This document shows positions 36,016 to 45,364 of a stretch of DNA of 64,000 bases, in pieces. The notes beneath the pieces were generated by a model, which was given only the letters and a program-made list of their open reading frames with translations, had not been told where the DNA came from and did no database searches. The stretch covers positions 1 through 64,000 of the forward strand of contig NZ_QRCT01000051.1 in NCBI RefSeq assembly GCF_003363435.1, in the 5' to 3' direction. The position numbers and the translations under genes were made by a program. Each line of letters opens with the position of its first letter. The stretch's first letter is position 1. This stretch comes from Anaerosacchariphilus polymeriproducens. Its GTDB lineage: Bacteria > Bacillota > Clostridia > Lachnospirales > Lachnospiraceae.

Positions 36016-36836
36016 CCGAAAGCCTCCTTTACCTTAGTTGCAATATTTTCAAACACTTCTTTATATCGCTCATCCTCACATAACATAACACCTTTTGAAT
36101 ATAATGCAGCCGCCTCCATACGATAGGGAACTGTACCTAATAATGGGATCTTACTCTCCTTACAAAATCCTTTTACGATATTTTCTTTTCCATCATCTTT
36201 ATTAATAACGATTCCAAATGGTATTTTATAAAGTTCAACAAGTTTAACAGCCATTTTCAAATCATGTAATCCAAATTCTGAAGGCTCTGTAACCAAAATA
36301 GCTGCATCTGCACATTTCAAAGCATTCACTACATTGCAGGATGTTCCCGGCGGACAGTCAATCAGAAAATTTTCCTGTGGTAAGCTTCCCAGTAATTTTC
36401 TGATCACCGGAACTGCCATAGGTTCTCCCACGTTTAAAATTCCTCTGTAACAATCAACCTTTTTTTGCTTACCATTTTCTATTTTTCCAATAGAACGTTT
36501 CTCATAGGTCAAAGCCCCTGTTTTACAAACAAGTTCACATGCTCCACAATCATGACACAACTTCTCAAATACAACTATTTCTTTTCCTGCCTTTGCCAAT
36601 GCATTGAACTGACATACTTTTGAACAGGCACCACACAATACGCACGTTTCACTATTTATAACTGGATATTCTACGTAAACCTCTTCTTTATTCCGGATGT
36701 CAGGATTCAGAAAAATAAACCCGTTCGGTTCTTCTACATCACTATCTGCATAACTAAAATCCAATGTCATTGCAAGATTTGTAGATATTGTTGTTTTTCC
36801 TGTTCCTCCCTTTCCGCTTAATATTGCTATATTCAT
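36012..36836 (-). CDS. Ferredoxin-containing MinD/Mrp-type P-loop ATPase (first)
   Basis: This is a paralog of the next gene, 274 residues from the ATG at 36836 (GGGGG upstream). It has Walker A SGKGGTGKTT at 7-16, ferredoxin insert CVLCGACSKVCQFNAL and CHDCGACELVCKTGAL, switch II LIDCPPGTSCNVVNAL and EPSEFGLHDLKMAV. A heterodimer of the two is likely, because the genes overlap and differ in the insert. The system resembles NifH/Mrp-like maturases; the client protein is not known. It lies 17 bp after the NifX-like gene. Confidence 0.87.
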   Translation of the reverse strand: MNIAILSGKGGTGKTTISTNLAMTLDFSYADSDVEEPNGFIFLNPDIRNKEEVYVEYPVINSETCVLCGACSKVCQFNALAKAGKEIVVFEKLCHDCGACELVCKTGALTYEKRSIGKIENGKQKKVDCYRGILNVGEPMAVPVIRKLLGSLPQENFLIDCPPGTSCNVVNALKCADAAILVTEPSEFGLHDLKMAVKLVELYKIPFGIVINKDDGKENIVKGFCKESKIPLLGTVPYRMEAAALYSKGVMLCEDERYKEVFENIATKVKEAFG

Positions 36837-36853
36837 GCTTGTCCCCCACATTA

Positions 36854-37213
36854 TTACATTCCGTGATGTGCATTACCGGCAGTATTAATCTCTGCCAACT
36901 GATTCTTCTGAAACATGTCTACCGCTTCCGATACCATAACTGCTTCACAGGTATAAGCTTTAATTCCTTCTTTTTCTAATAATTCGTAAGCATTCGGACC
37001 CAAATTCCCTGTGATGATTACATCCACTTTTTCATCTATGATCTGTCCTGCCGCTGCAATTCCTGCTCCTCCACCAGCTGTTGCTCCTTTGTTCTGGATT
37101 GCAGTATATTGTTCCTTCTCTGAATCATAAATCTGAAAAATCTCACACCTTCCAAACCTTCTATCCAATAAACATTCTTTACTACTTCCTGTTGCTGAAA
37201 TTACTATTTTCAT
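36854..37213 (-). CDS. NifB/NifX family metal-cofactor protein
   Basis: From the ATG at 37213 it has 119 residues, starting MKIVISATGSSKECLLDRRFGRCEIFQIYD. It has the dinitrogenase iron-molybdenum cofactor fold: DRRFGR near the N-terminus, GGGAGIAAAGQIIDEKVDVIITGNLGPNAYELL in the middle and a C-terminal HHGM that may bind metal. No nitrogenase genes are visible, so a role in iron-sulfur or another metal cofactor pathway is more likely. AGAGG lies upstream at 11 nt, the longer frame to 37249 being unsupported. Confidence 0.87.
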   Translation of the reverse strand: MKIVISATGSSKECLLDRRFGRCEIFQIYDSEKEQYTAIQNKGATAGGGAGIAAAGQIIDEKVDVIITGNLGPNAYELLEKEGIKAYTCEAVMVSEAVDMFQKNQLAEINTAGNAHHGM

Positions 37214-37246
37214 TAACTCTTTTACCTCTTTTCTATTAATTATGAA

Positions 37247-37290
37247 CATATGCTAATTATAATTTTAACCTGTGTTTTGTATATTGTCAA
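37247..37290 (-). promoter_or_regulatory. Promoter of the NifX-ATPase operon with operator motif
   Basis: On the minus strand TTGACA (37290-37285) and TAAAAT (37267-37262) with a 17-nt spacer. Directly after it comes ATTATAATTAGCATATG (37263-37247), closely matching the arm ATTATAATTATGAGCATATG of the operator at 35035-35054. The shared motif suggests one regulator. Confidence 0.65.
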
Positions 37291-37302
37291 ATTTAACTTG
37301 AA

Positions 37303-38058
37303 TTAAACTAAAAATTCTTTCAGCATTTTTAATTGTTTTTGCGGTTCACCAATAGACAGTTGCCCATGATTATATCCTTCTAAGCAGACAATTTTCATAT
37401 CAATAGTTTCCTGTAATTTTTTATATGGATTTTCCATATATAGTTTTTCTTTCGAACTGTATACAACAAGACATTTTGTTGTAATAAGATTTACATTTTC
37501 TTTTATTTTATAATTACAAACAAGTTTTTGAACATTTTTTATTGTACTAATAGACATATGTCTTAATAATTCTTTTGTATCACAACAAAGTTCCTTAGGC
37601 ATCTTAATATCTATTAGAAATTTCTCTATGAACTTTTCCCAATATCTATTCCCTCTAACACCCTTATACATGGCAGTTTTTGATATCCATATTAACGGTA
37701 TCGCTAATATTTTGTTAATACCTAAAGAACCCGATTCAATAAATGCATTCTCAGCAAAATTACCTTTTTGAAATAAAATTTCAATAATAATATCTGCTCC
37801 TAATGACGCTCCACACATACAATGAATTTTATTAATGTTCTTCAATTTAAAAAATTTCAGAATTTTAGAAGCTTCTTCTTCAATAGAATTCAATTCTGAT
37901 TTATCATTTATGTTATGTCCATCTAATAATGGTACAAATATATGATATCCTTTTTGCAACTCTTCTATCTGAATTTTTAATGTCTTATAACTTACATAAC
38001 CTCCATGTACTAAAAGGATATTTTTCTGGTTATTTATTCCATATTCTCTTATTTCCAT
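37303..38058 (-). CDS. Alpha/beta hydrolase
   Basis: The protein (251 residues) has an alpha/beta-hydrolase fold: oxyanion motif LLVHGGYVSY at about 15-24, nucleophile elbow GASLGA at about 85-90, and the late His in EGYNHGQLS. The acid residue is probably in the VVYSSKEKLY loop. It lacks a signal peptide, so it is a cytoplasmic esterase-like enzyme with an unknown substrate. GAGAGAGATAG lies before the ATG. It is a single gene, bounded upstream by the long hairpin at 38121-38172. Confidence 0.78.
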   Translation of the reverse strand: MEIREYGINNQKNILLVHGGYVSYKTLKIQIEELQKGYHIFVPLLDGHNINDKSELNSIEEEASKILKFFKLKNINKIHCMCGASLGADIIIEILFQKGNFAENAFIESGSLGINKILAIPLIWISKTAMYKGVRGNRYWEKFIEKFLIDIKMPKELCCDTKELLRHMSISTIKNVQKLVCNYKIKENVNLITTKCLVVYSSKEKLYMENPYKKLQETIDMKIVCLEGYNHGQLSIGEPQKQLKMLKEFLV

Positions 38059-38339
38059 ATTCTATCTCTCTCATTCTTTATATAGGTTCTCCTCTTCCAT
38101 ATTTATTGTATTATTTTAACAAAAAGGCCAATGGATATACAATACATGCATTGTATACCCATTGACCTTTTTGTTGAAGACCTTATTTCAAAATTATTAT
38201 TAATTATTATATAAACTTCATATTATATCCATTAACTAAACTTTCTCATACCTGTAATAATAAGTGTAGCCCAGAAAAAAACTATAAGTCTAGAAAACAA
38301 AATAACCCCTCAATTAAAAGGTGCATAAACCAAAAAATG
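38059..38339. other. Intergenic region with a long hairpin
   Basis: About 280 bp without a supported gene. It holds the 52-bp hairpin at 38121-38172 and the T-tract of the next terminator. The part from 38175 to 38330 is AT-rich with nothing recognisable. Confidence 0.5.
38121..38172. terminator. Long bidirectional terminator-like hairpin
   Basis: AAAAAGG (38121-38127) pairs with CCTTTTT (38166-38172), CAATGG (38129-38134) with CCATTG (38159-38164), and TATACAA (38136-38142) with TTGTATA (38151-38157). The stem is 20 bp of 22 with an 8-nt loop. It lies upstream of the hydrolase gene. Confidence 0.65.
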
Positions 38340-38356
38340 GCGGGTAACTTACCCGC
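38340..38356 (-). terminator. Terminator of the coiled-coil protein pair
   Basis: GCGGGT (38340-38345) and ACCCGC (38351-38356) form a GC-rich stem, enclosed by ACCAAA/TTTGGT. On the minus strand CATTTTTTGG follows, a typical intrinsic terminator, 112 bp after the stop at 38468. Confidence 0.85.
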
Positions 38357-38467
38357 TGTTTGGTGAACCAAAGTCTTTCATCAGACCAAATCTATAATGC
38401 ATTTCCAACGCAACATAATCTTTTCAGTACTGTCATTATATGCTCATACTCAAATTTTTCTTAAAAA

Positions 38468-39163
38468 TTATGCTGAAAAATTAAAACTTGGCATTGCATC
38501 TATGACATCCTGGATCGGTGACCAAGACATCGGATCAAAATTATCGTCCTGCTCCTCTGCATCTTTTTCGAAATTATCATTTTCCTTAACATTTCTTCTT
38601 TTAGCTAAATCAGCATCAGTATCCGGAAGTAGACTATAGCCTGGAGCAGATTTATACGCTTTAGCAACCTCATTCAATGCAGCGAGAACAAACTCCTTAT
38701 AAGGATCCTTATCAGACACACCACTCATAGATGTTGTGATAATATCGTTTGCCTGCTGTTTTGATTTTGCATGCTTAAGTTGCGCTGCCATTGCATCTGC
38801 CATTGCGCGAATTCTCTTATACTGCTGGAAAAGCATTGGATTTGTCTTTTGAAGATATCGTTCTTCTTCTGGAGTAAGCTTCTTACCAGATTTGATTTTC
38901 TGATAAATCTTTTCACTCATCTTTTCCTTTTCTTCTTCTGTCATCTCATTGCTACTATTTTTTATTTTATCTAAAATGTAGCTAGTAATATCTAGTTTGA
39001 ATGTATAAGCAACCTTTCCATTTTTAACTGAGCCCTCATACACAATTACTTCATCTGCTGAATTTTTTACTGATACTGTGGCTTTTTTGATTGCAGTTGC
39101 AGTCTTTGTAGATGCTGCATAATTTTTATACACTTCACTATTTATGTTAATACTTACGCCCAT
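38468..39163 (-). CDS. Uncharacterised protein, paired with next gene
   Basis: The protein (231 residues) begins MGVSININSEVYKNYAASTK. It has no signal peptide or membrane segment. The middle is helical and charged (EMTEEEKEKMSEKIYQKIKSG, KKLTPEEERYLQKTNPMLFQQY), and the C-terminus is acidic, ending DPMSWSPIQDVIDAMPSFNFSA. I recognise no domain with a known function. Similar paired genes occur in Lachnospiraceae, from general recollection. GGAGGTGG is upstream of the ATG. It follows a longer helical protein (39245-40222) by 81 bp in one operon ending at the hairpin at 38340. Confidence 0.75.
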   Translation of the reverse strand: MGVSININSEVYKNYAASTKTATAIKKATVSVKNSADEVIVYEGSVKNGKVAYTFKLDITSYILDKIKNSSNEMTEEEKEKMSEKIYQKIKSGKKLTPEEERYLQKTNPMLFQQYKRIRAMADAMAAQLKHAKSKQQANDIITTSMSGVSDKDPYKEFVLAALNEVAKAYKSAPGYSLLPDTDADLAKRRNVKENDNFEKDAEEQDDNFDPMSWSPIQDVIDAMPSFNFSA

Positions 39164-39244
39164 GTTACCACCTCCATTTGATGATTAATAAACTCATTTG
39201 GATATAAACTTTATAATCTTTATCTTAAATACTTGCAAATGTAT

Positions 39245-40222
39245 TTAGAAATTTAAATCGATTTCAATACCTTTTATATCTTCATTAACCATGTTATTGT
39301 CTTTAAGAATTTTTTGAATGTTTTTCTGAGCCTCCGCAACCTGAGTATTTGACTGTCTTTTTAAAGATACACCATTCTCTAGTCTGTCAGCTTCTACTGC
39401 TCCATCTATCAATTCTTTCTGCACTTTTCTTCGTTCCCTGGCATCTTCTATCCGTTCTTCTTCCTCTTCGCGCTTCTCATAAGTTTTTTCAGCTTTCTCC
39501 CTCTCTCCTTCTACCTTTTCATCAATAGCGTCTTTACCCACCTGCATTAGCATTCCAAAGATTTCCTTTTCAGTGGCTGTTACTATCTCATCCGCTGCAT
39601 CCGATGCTTTAAGCATATCATTTGATTTTAATTGTTCTAGTTTTGCATCTGTTATAGATTTTGTAAGTCCAATAATTTCGTTCTGTCTTTTACTAATTTC
39701 TTTATTAAGCGTTCCTTTGGTATTATTTACCTCAAGTACTGCACGCTGATATTTAGTAAGAGGTGTATCCTGCAGCTCTTTTAATCTGCTAATTTCTTCC
39801 TCAGAAAATGAATCAAAAGATGAACCATTTTTATTATTTTGATATTTTTCTATCAACTCTAAGTCCTTCTGCTCCTGGGCATCAGCAGTAACACCATACT
39901 CTTGTCTCAATACTTTTTTTGTATCATCTATGTCTTTTATCTTAGATATAAGATTGCGAATTTCTTCGTACATCTGTGACTTTTGTGTACTCATATTATC
40001 AAGATTGGCGACCGCTTTTTCATCCCTTCCCCAAGCTTCACTAATCAGTTGCATTGCCTGTTTTCTGGCATTTACTCTTTTTCTGTTAATCTGATTATTT
40101 ACATCAGAACCCATATTCAATCTTCTTGCATCTATTGATTTCGAAGTACCAAGCCCTTCTTTGTTTTTAGAAAATTCTGGTGCAATAATTGAATTTTTAT
40201 TAGCTTTAATCGTAATTGACAC
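39245..40222 (-). CDS. Uncharacterised coiled-coil protein
   Basis: The protein (325 residues) starts MSITIKANKNSIIAPEFSKN. Long coiled-coil stretches are visible at about 85-120, 165-200 and 225-270; the last is very rich in Glu and Arg (EREKAEKTYEKREEEEERIE). There is no signal peptide or membrane segment. Its N-terminus resembles the start of the next gene (MGVSININ versus MSITIKAN), so the two may be secreted or assembled by a common route. GGAGGGATTAACAAGTG-type RBS. Function unknown. Confidence 0.75.
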   Translation of the reverse strand: MSITIKANKNSIIAPEFSKNKEGLGTSKSIDARRLNMGSDVNNQINRKRVNARKQAMQLISEAWGRDEKAVANLDNMSTQKSQMYEEIRNLISKIKDIDDTKKVLRQEYGVTADAQEQKDLELIEKYQNNKNGSSFDSFSEEEISRLKELQDTPLTKYQRAVLEVNNTKGTLNKEISKRQNEIIGLTKSITDAKLEQLKSNDMLKASDAADEIVTATEKEIFGMLMQVGKDAIDEKVEGEREKAEKTYEKREEEEERIEDARERRKVQKELIDGAVEADRLENGVSLKRQSNTQVAEAQKNIQKILKDNNMVNEDIKGIEIDLNF

Positions 40223-40507
40223 TTGTTAATCCCTCCTATTATTAAAATCTCACACTATTCTTTAATAAGTCCTCCTAACGCCAGAAGTCTGTTTCTGCTT
40301 CTGCTATTTGGTATATCGTCACAATTTTCATATTACCTTATACCATAATTTTACATTTTTCTACTTAAACCAACTCAATAATATTTTATCTCACCCTTGT
40401 TAAACTAGAAAGAAAGGAAGCTCATGTCATAAGACCATTAGGAAAAAGAAAGTATTATAATATATTTAAAGACATGATAAATCTAATAACTCTAGACACA
40501 CCCAAAA
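40223..40507. other. Intergenic region between tuf and the coiled-coil operon
   Basis: No gene is supported. A small inverted repeat CAGAAG/CTTCTG near 40280-40301 lies in the presumed 5' leader of the coiled-coil operon. I could not find a convincing sigma-A promoter, which may point to an alternative sigma factor. Confidence 0.45.
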
Positions 40508-40537
40508 AAGGGCCCCCGAGAAATCTCGGAAGCCCTT
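40508..40537 (-). terminator. Terminator of tuf
   Basis: AAGGGC (40508-40513) with GCCCTT (40532-40537) and CCGAGA (40516-40521) with TCTCGG (40524-40529) form a strong stem; on the minus strand TTTTTTGGG follows. Confidence 0.93.
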
Positions 40538-40554
40538 GAATTTACTGAAAAATA

Positions 40555-41748
40555 TTACTCGATAATTGTTGCAACACGTCCTGAACCTACAGTACGTCCA
40601 CCTTCACGAATAGCAAATGTTAAACCTTGTTCCATAGCAATTGGATGAATTAATTCAATTGTCATTTCTACATTATCTCCAGGCATACACATTTCTGTAC
40701 CTTCTGGTAAATTACAAACACCTGTAACGTCAGTTGTTCTGAAGTAGAATTGTGGTCTATAGTTATTGAAGAAAGGAGTATGACGTCCACCTTCATCTTT
40801 TGTTAATACATAAACTTGAGCTGTAAATTTTGTATGACATGTTATTGAACCTGGTTTTACAATAACTTGACCTCTTTCGATATCTGTTCTTTGAACACCA
40901 CGAAGAAGTGCACCAATGTTATCACCTGCTTGACCTTCATCAAGAAGTTTACGGAACATTTCGATACCTGTACATACAGTTTTACGATTTTCTTCTTTAA
41001 TACCAACGATTTCAACTTCTTCATTTACATGAATCACACCACGTTCAACTCTACCAGTAGCAACAGTACCACGGCCTGTGATTGTGAATACGTCTTCGAT
41101 TGGCATTAAGAATGGTTGATCTGTAGCACGTTGTGGATCTGGAACCCATGAATCAACTGCAGCCATAAGTTCAAGGATTTTATCTCCCCATTCGCTGCTT
41201 GGATCTTCAAGAGCTTTTAATGCAGAACCTTGAATAACTGGAGTATCATCTCCTGGGAAACTATATTCAGATAATAAATCTCTGATTTCCATTTCTACTA
41301 ATTCAAGAAGTTCTTCATCATCTACCATATCACATTTGTTCATAAATACTACGATGTAAGGAACACCTACCTGACGTGAAAGTAAGATATGTTCTTTTGT
41401 CTGAGCCATAACACCATCTGTAGCAGCTACAACAAGGATAGCACCATCCATTTGAGCAGCACCTGTGATCATGTTTTTAACATAGTCAGCATGGCCTGGA
41501 CAGTCAACGTGTGCATAATGTCTATTTTCTGTTTCATATTCAACGTGAGCTGTAGAGATTGTAATACCTCTTTCTCTTTCTTCTGGAGCTTTATCAATAT
41601 TTTCGAATGCAACTGCTTCACCTGTACCCAATCTAGTATTAAGTGTCTTTGTAATAGCAGCTGTTAATGTCGTTTTACCATGATCTACGTGACCAATGGT
41701 TCCGATATTACAATGTGGTTTACTTCTTTCAAATTTAGCTTTAGCCAT
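40555..41748 (-). CDS. tuf: Elongation factor Tu
   Basis: EF-Tu (397 residues) delivers aminoacyl-tRNA to the ribosome. The GTPase motifs are GHVDHGKT at 19-26, [12 protein letters not shown] at 81-92 and NKCDMVDD at about 136-143. It has the usual effector region [13 protein letters not shown] and domains 2 and 3 ([29 protein letters not shown]). AGGAGGACG precedes the ATG. Its own promoter lies at 41826-41854 and a strong terminator follows, so it can be transcribed apart from fusA. Confidence 0.98.
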   Translation of the reverse strand: MAKAKFERSKPHCNIGTIGHVDHGKTTLTAAITKTLNTRLGTGEAVAFENIDKAPEERERGITISTAHVEYETENRHYAHVDCPGHADYVKNMITGAAQMDGAILVVAATDGVMAQTKEHILLSRQVGVPYIVVFMNKCDMVDDEELLELVEMEIRDLLSEYSFPGDDTPVIQGSALKALEDPSSEWGDKILELMAAVDSWVPDPQRATDQPFLMPIEDVFTITGRGTVATGRVERGVIHVNEEVEIVGIKEENRKTVCTGIEMFRKLLDEGQAGDNIGALLRGVQRTDIERGQVIVKPGSITCHTKFTAQVYVLTKDEGGRHTPFFNNYRPQFYFRTTDVTGVCNLPEGTEMCMPGDNVEMTIELIHPIAMEQGLTFAIREGGRTVGSGRVATIIE

Positions 41749-41825
41749 TTTAAAACGTCCTCCTTATTCCATGCGCCCTTAGGCTTTCTTTTTTATTGGT
41801 TTTTCTTGGTTATAGGCTATTAAAA

Positions 41826-41854
41826 TTATATTTCATATTTTTCATATTTTCAAG
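41826..41854 (-). promoter_or_regulatory. Promoter of tuf
   Basis: On the minus strand TTGAAA (41854-41849) and TATAAT (41831-41826) are 17 nt apart in the fusA-tuf spacer, about 80 bp before the tuf ATG. A GCTTCC/GGAAGC hairpin (41872-41897) lies between the fusA stop and the promoter. Confidence 0.82.
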
Positions 41855-41910
41855 CCTAATTTTTATTTTTTGGCTTCCCAGACCCAAGTTCAGGAAGCAT
41901 TAATATTAAA

Positions 41911-44028
41911 CTATTTATCTTTTGAATTAATGATTTTATCTTGGACTGATTTTGGTACCTGCTCATATTTTTCAAAGAACATAGAGTAGTTACCACGTCC
42001 TTGTGTTTTTGAACGTAAGTCTGTTGAATAACCAAACATTTCGGATAATGGAACAAAACCTCTTACCATTTTTCCTCCACCAATGTCATCCATACCTTCA
42101 ATACGTCCACGACGGCCATTGATATCTCCAATAACATCGCCCATATATTCTTCAGGCATTGTCACTTCAACTCTCATGATTGGCTCTAATAATACAGGTG
42201 AACCTTTTGACATAGCATCTTTAAACGCTAAAGAACCTGCAATATGGAATGCCATTTCACTTGAATCGACTTCATGGTAAGAACCATCATAAACAGTGGC
42301 TTTGATACCAAGTACCGGGAATCCTGCAAGTATACCTGCTTTTGATGCTTCCTCAATACCTTCACCAACTGCCGGGATATATTCTTTTGGAATAGCTCCA
42401 CCAACAACTTGGGATTCAAATCTGAATGTTTCTTCAGCATTTGCATCCATTGGCTCAAATCGTACTTTACAGTGTCCGTATTGTCCACGACCACCAGATT
42501 GTTTTGCATATTTACTGTCGACTTCAACTGTTTTTGTAAAGGTTTCTTTGTAAGCAACCTGAGGAGCCCCTACATTCGCTTCTACTTTGAACTCACGTAA
42601 AAGTCTGTCTACAATAATTTCAAGATGAAGCTCACCCATTCCGGCAATAATTGTTTGTCCAGTCTCTTGATCTGTATGTGCTCTAAATGTAGGATCTTCT
42701 TCTGCAAGTTTTGCAAGAGCCTCACCCATTTTTCCTTGACCAGCTTTTGTCTTTGGCTCTATCGCTAATTCAATAACCGGTTCCGGGAATTCCATGGATT
42801 CAAGAATAACCGGTGCTTTTTCATCACAAATCGTATCTCCGGTAGTAGTTAATTTAAACCCTACTGCTGCTGCAATATCACCTGCATATACTTTGTCTAA
42901 TTCTTCTCTTTTATTTGCATGCATCTGTAAGATACGGCCTACACGTTCCTTTTTGCCTTTTGTTGCATTCAATACATAGGAACCTGAATTCAATGTACCA
43001 GAGTAAACTCTAAAGAATGCTAATTTACCAACAAATGGATCTGCCATAATCTTAAATGCCAAAGCAGAAAACGGTTCATCATCTGAAGAATGTCTTTCAA
43101 CTTCATTTCCATCTTCATCGATACCTTTAATAGCCTCGATATCTGTTGGAGCCGGCATAAACTCAAGAATAGCATTCAAAAGTTTTTGAACACCTTTATT
43201 TCTATATGCTGAACCGCAGCAAACAGGTATCGCTGTACATTCACATGTACCTTTTCTTAAGCCTGCTTTCAATTCTTCTTCTGAAGGCTCTTCTCCTTCA
43301 AGGTAAGCCATCATTAAATCATCATCTAATTCACAGATCTTTTCAACTAACTCTGTTCTATATAATTCAGCGTCTTCTTTCATATCATCCGGTATCTCTA
43401 CAACATCGATATCATCGCCTTTGTCATCATTGTAGATGTACGCTTTCATTTCAAATAAATCAATAATACCTTTAAAATCATCTTCTTTACCAATTGGTAA
43501 TTGAAGTACGATTGCATTTTTACCTAATCTGGATTTGATTTGTTCTACTGCCCCGTAGAAATCTGCACCTAAAATGTCCATTTTATTGATAAATGCCATT
43601 CTTGGTACATTATAAGTGTCCGCCTGACGCCATACATTTTCAGATTGAGGTTCAACGCCTCCTTTGGCACAAAATACACCTACTGCACCATCAAGTACAC
43701 GTAATGAACGCTCAACTTCAACTGTAAAGTCAACGTGTCCTGGAGTATCAATAATATTGATACGATGTTCTTCAGCATCCGGATTGGCTTTCGCTTCATG
43801 CTGCATTGTCCAACGACATGTTGTAGCGGCTGAAGTAATTGTGATTCCTCTTTCTTGTTCCTGCTCCATCCAGTCCATGGTAGCAGTTCCTTCATGAGTA
43901 TCACCAATTTTATAATTAACACCAGTATAATATAGAATACGCTCCGTCAATGTTGTTTTACCAGCATCAATATGAGCCATTATACCAATGTTTCTGGTTC
44001 TCTCTAATGGATATTCTCTTCCAGCCAA
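41911..44028 (-). CDS. fusA: Elongation factor G
   Basis: EF-G (705 residues) drives translocation and ribosome recycling. Motifs: [15 protein letters not shown] at 17-31, [12 protein letters not shown] (switch I), [37 protein letters not shown] and NKMD. The later domains contain the [34 protein letters not shown] and [23 protein letters not shown] segments. GGAGGAAATCCCTTGG lies before the ATG. It is part of the rpsL-rpsG-fusA str operon. Confidence 0.98.
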   Translation of the reverse strand: MAGREYPLERTRNIGIMAHIDAGKTTLTERILYYTGVNYKIGDTHEGTATMDWMEQEQERGITITSAATTCRWTMQHEAKANPDAEEHRINIIDTPGHVDFTVEVERSLRVLDGAVGVFCAKGGVEPQSENVWRQADTYNVPRMAFINKMDILGADFYGAVEQIKSRLGKNAIVLQLPIGKEDDFKGIIDLFEMKAYIYNDDKGDDIDVVEIPDDMKEDAELYRTELVEKICELDDDLMMAYLEGEEPSEEELKAGLRKGTCECTAIPVCCGSAYRNKGVQKLLNAILEFMPAPTDIEAIKGIDEDGNEVERHSSDDEPFSALAFKIMADPFVGKLAFFRVYSGTLNSGSYVLNATKGKKERVGRILQMHANKREELDKVYAGDIAAAVGFKLTTTGDTICDEKAPVILESMEFPEPVIELAIEPKTKAGQGKMGEALAKLAEEDPTFRAHTDQETGQTIIAGMGELHLEIIVDRLLREFKVEANVGAPQVAYKETFTKTVEVDSKYAKQSGGRGQYGHCKVRFEPMDANAEETFRFESQVVGGAIPKEYIPAVGEGIEEASKAGILAGFPVLGIKATVYDGSYHEVDSSEMAFHIAGSLAFKDAMSKGSPVLLEPIMRVEVTMPEEYMGDVIGDINGRRGRIEGMDDIGGGKMVRGFVPLSEMFGYSTDLRSKTQGRGNYSMFFEKYEQVPKSVQDKIINSKDK

Positions 44029-44048
44029 GGGATTTCCTCCTTCAAAAA

Positions 44049-44519
44049 TTAAAATCTATAATGAGCAAATGCTTTATTTGCTTCTGCCATCTTATGCATA
44101 TCTTCTTTTTTCTTAACTGATGCGCCTGTATTATTGGCTGCATCTAAGATTTCGTTTGCTAATCTTTCTTCCATTGTTTTTTCTCCTCTTTTACGAGAAT
44201 ACAATGTAAGCCAGCGAAGTGCTAACGCTTGGCGTCTATCAGGTCTAACTTCGATAGGTACCTGATAAGTAGCTCCACCGATACGTCTTGCTTTTACCTC
44301 AAGTACTGGCATAATATTATTCATAGCTTCTTCAAATATTTCGATTGCTGGCTTATCAGCTTTTTCAGCAACTCTATCAAAAGCTCCATATACAATCTTT
44401 TGAGCAATTCCTCTCTTACCATCTAACATAATGTTGTTGATAAGTTTAGTAACCACTTTGTTATTGTATATTGGATCTGCTAATACATCTCTTTTTTGAG
44501 TATGTCCTTTACGTGGCAC
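44049..44519 (-). CDS. rpsG: 30S ribosomal protein S7
   Basis: S7 (156 residues) organises the head and the E-site region. It starts at a GTG (44519) with GGAGGGAAGG upstream: [20 protein letters not shown]. Conserved parts are [40 protein letters not shown] and AHYRF at the end. The longer frame to 44561 is not family-like. It follows rpsL by 195 bp. Confidence 0.96.
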   Translation of the reverse strand: MPRKGHTQKRDVLADPIYNNKVVTKLINNIMLDGKRGIAQKIVYGAFDRVAEKADKPAIEIFEEAMNNIMPVLEVKARRIGGATYQVPIEVRPDRRQALALRWLTLYSRKRGEKTMEERLANEILDAANNTGASVKKKEDMHKMAEANKAFAHYRF

Positions 44520-44714
44520 GGTCCTTCCCTCCTTAATCACTTTTCTACTTGTATGATACAAGTTTAATTAATTCATAGGTACTCACATGTGTCTTTCTAC
44601 GTGTGTTTCGTGCTGAATATTTCAAAGTGAATGAATCTCTCAACACTAACCATATAGTAGTTCTGTTTGTGATACTTACTTAAGTAAATAAACTTTACTT
44701 AATTGAACTATTTT

Positions 44715-45134
44715 CTATTTTGCAGCTTTTGGTCTCTTAGCGCCGTATTTTGAACGAGCTTGTTTTCTATTGGCAACACCTGCAGTATCTAATGTTCCTC
44801 TGATGATGTGGTATCTTGTACCTGGTAAATCTTTTACCCTACCACCTCTGATCAATACAACACTATGTTCCTGTAAGTTGTGACCTTCTCCGGGAATGTA
44901 ACTTGTCACTTCAATTCCGTTTGACAGACGCACTCTGGCAATTTTTCTAAGCGCTGAGTTAGGTTTTTTAGGAGTTGCTGTTTTAACAGCTGTACAAACA
45001 CCTCTCTTTTGTGGAGCAGATGTATCTGTAGCTTTTTTTCTTAAAGAGTTGAAACCCTTTTGAAGAGCTGGAGCTGTAGATTTCTTTACAGATGTTTGAC
45101 GTCCTTTTCTTACTAACTGGTTAAATGTTGGCAT
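44715..45134 (-). CDS. rpsL: 30S ribosomal protein S12
   Basis: S12 (139 residues from the ATG at 45134) is in the decoding centre. It starts [19 protein letters not shown] and has the conserved loops [19 protein letters not shown] and [21 protein letters not shown]. The Lys residues of KKPNSALRK and GRVKDLPG that change in streptomycin-resistant mutants are wild type. AGGAGGTGAAAAG sets the start; the frame to 45212 runs into the promoter. Confidence 0.97.
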   Translation of the reverse strand: MPTFNQLVRKGRQTSVKKSTAPALQKGFNSLRKKATDTSAPQKRGVCTAVKTATPKKPNSALRKIARVRLSNGIEVTSYIPGEGHNLQEHSVVLIRGGRVKDLPGTRYHIIRGTLDTAGVANRKQARSKYGAKRPKAAK

Positions 45135-45218
45135 TCTTTTCACCTCCTGTATTTTAAATAGATTCATAAGATAAAAATCCCATGATTTAACAAAATGCAT
45201 TTGCATGCACACTAAGAT

Positions 45219-45247
45219 ATTATATATTCAATTGGATGTACTGTCAA
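45219..45247 (-). promoter_or_regulatory. Promoter of the str operon
   Basis: Perfect TTGACA (45247-45242) and TATAAT (45224-45219) on the minus strand with a 17-nt spacer, about 85 bp before rpsL. Confidence 0.9.
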
Positions 45248-45306
45248 GGCTTAATCTTATGAATTAGTCGTCAGTTGAAATTTACAGTGCAATTCCCAAT
45301 AAAATA

Positions 45307-45337
45307 AGCATCACCACTTATTAAAAGTAATGATGCT
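45307..45337 (-). terminator. Terminator of the flavin reductase-rubredoxin gene
   Basis: AGCATCA (45307-45313) and TGATGCT (45331-45337) form a 7-bp stem, followed on the minus strand by TATTTTATTG. It separates the redox genes from the str operon promoter. Confidence 0.72.
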
Positions 45338-45364
45338 ATCTATTATAATATATTCCTGTTATTT

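Noticed and set aside
36854-37213. Nitrogenase cofactor gene
   Set aside because: No nif structural genes are visible; NifX-like proteins also occur in non-diazotrophic anaerobes with ferredoxin-ATPases.
38121-38172. Miniature transposable element from the long inverted repeat
   Set aside because: No flanking direct repeats and no second copy in the window; the A-rich and T-rich arms fit a bidirectional terminator better.
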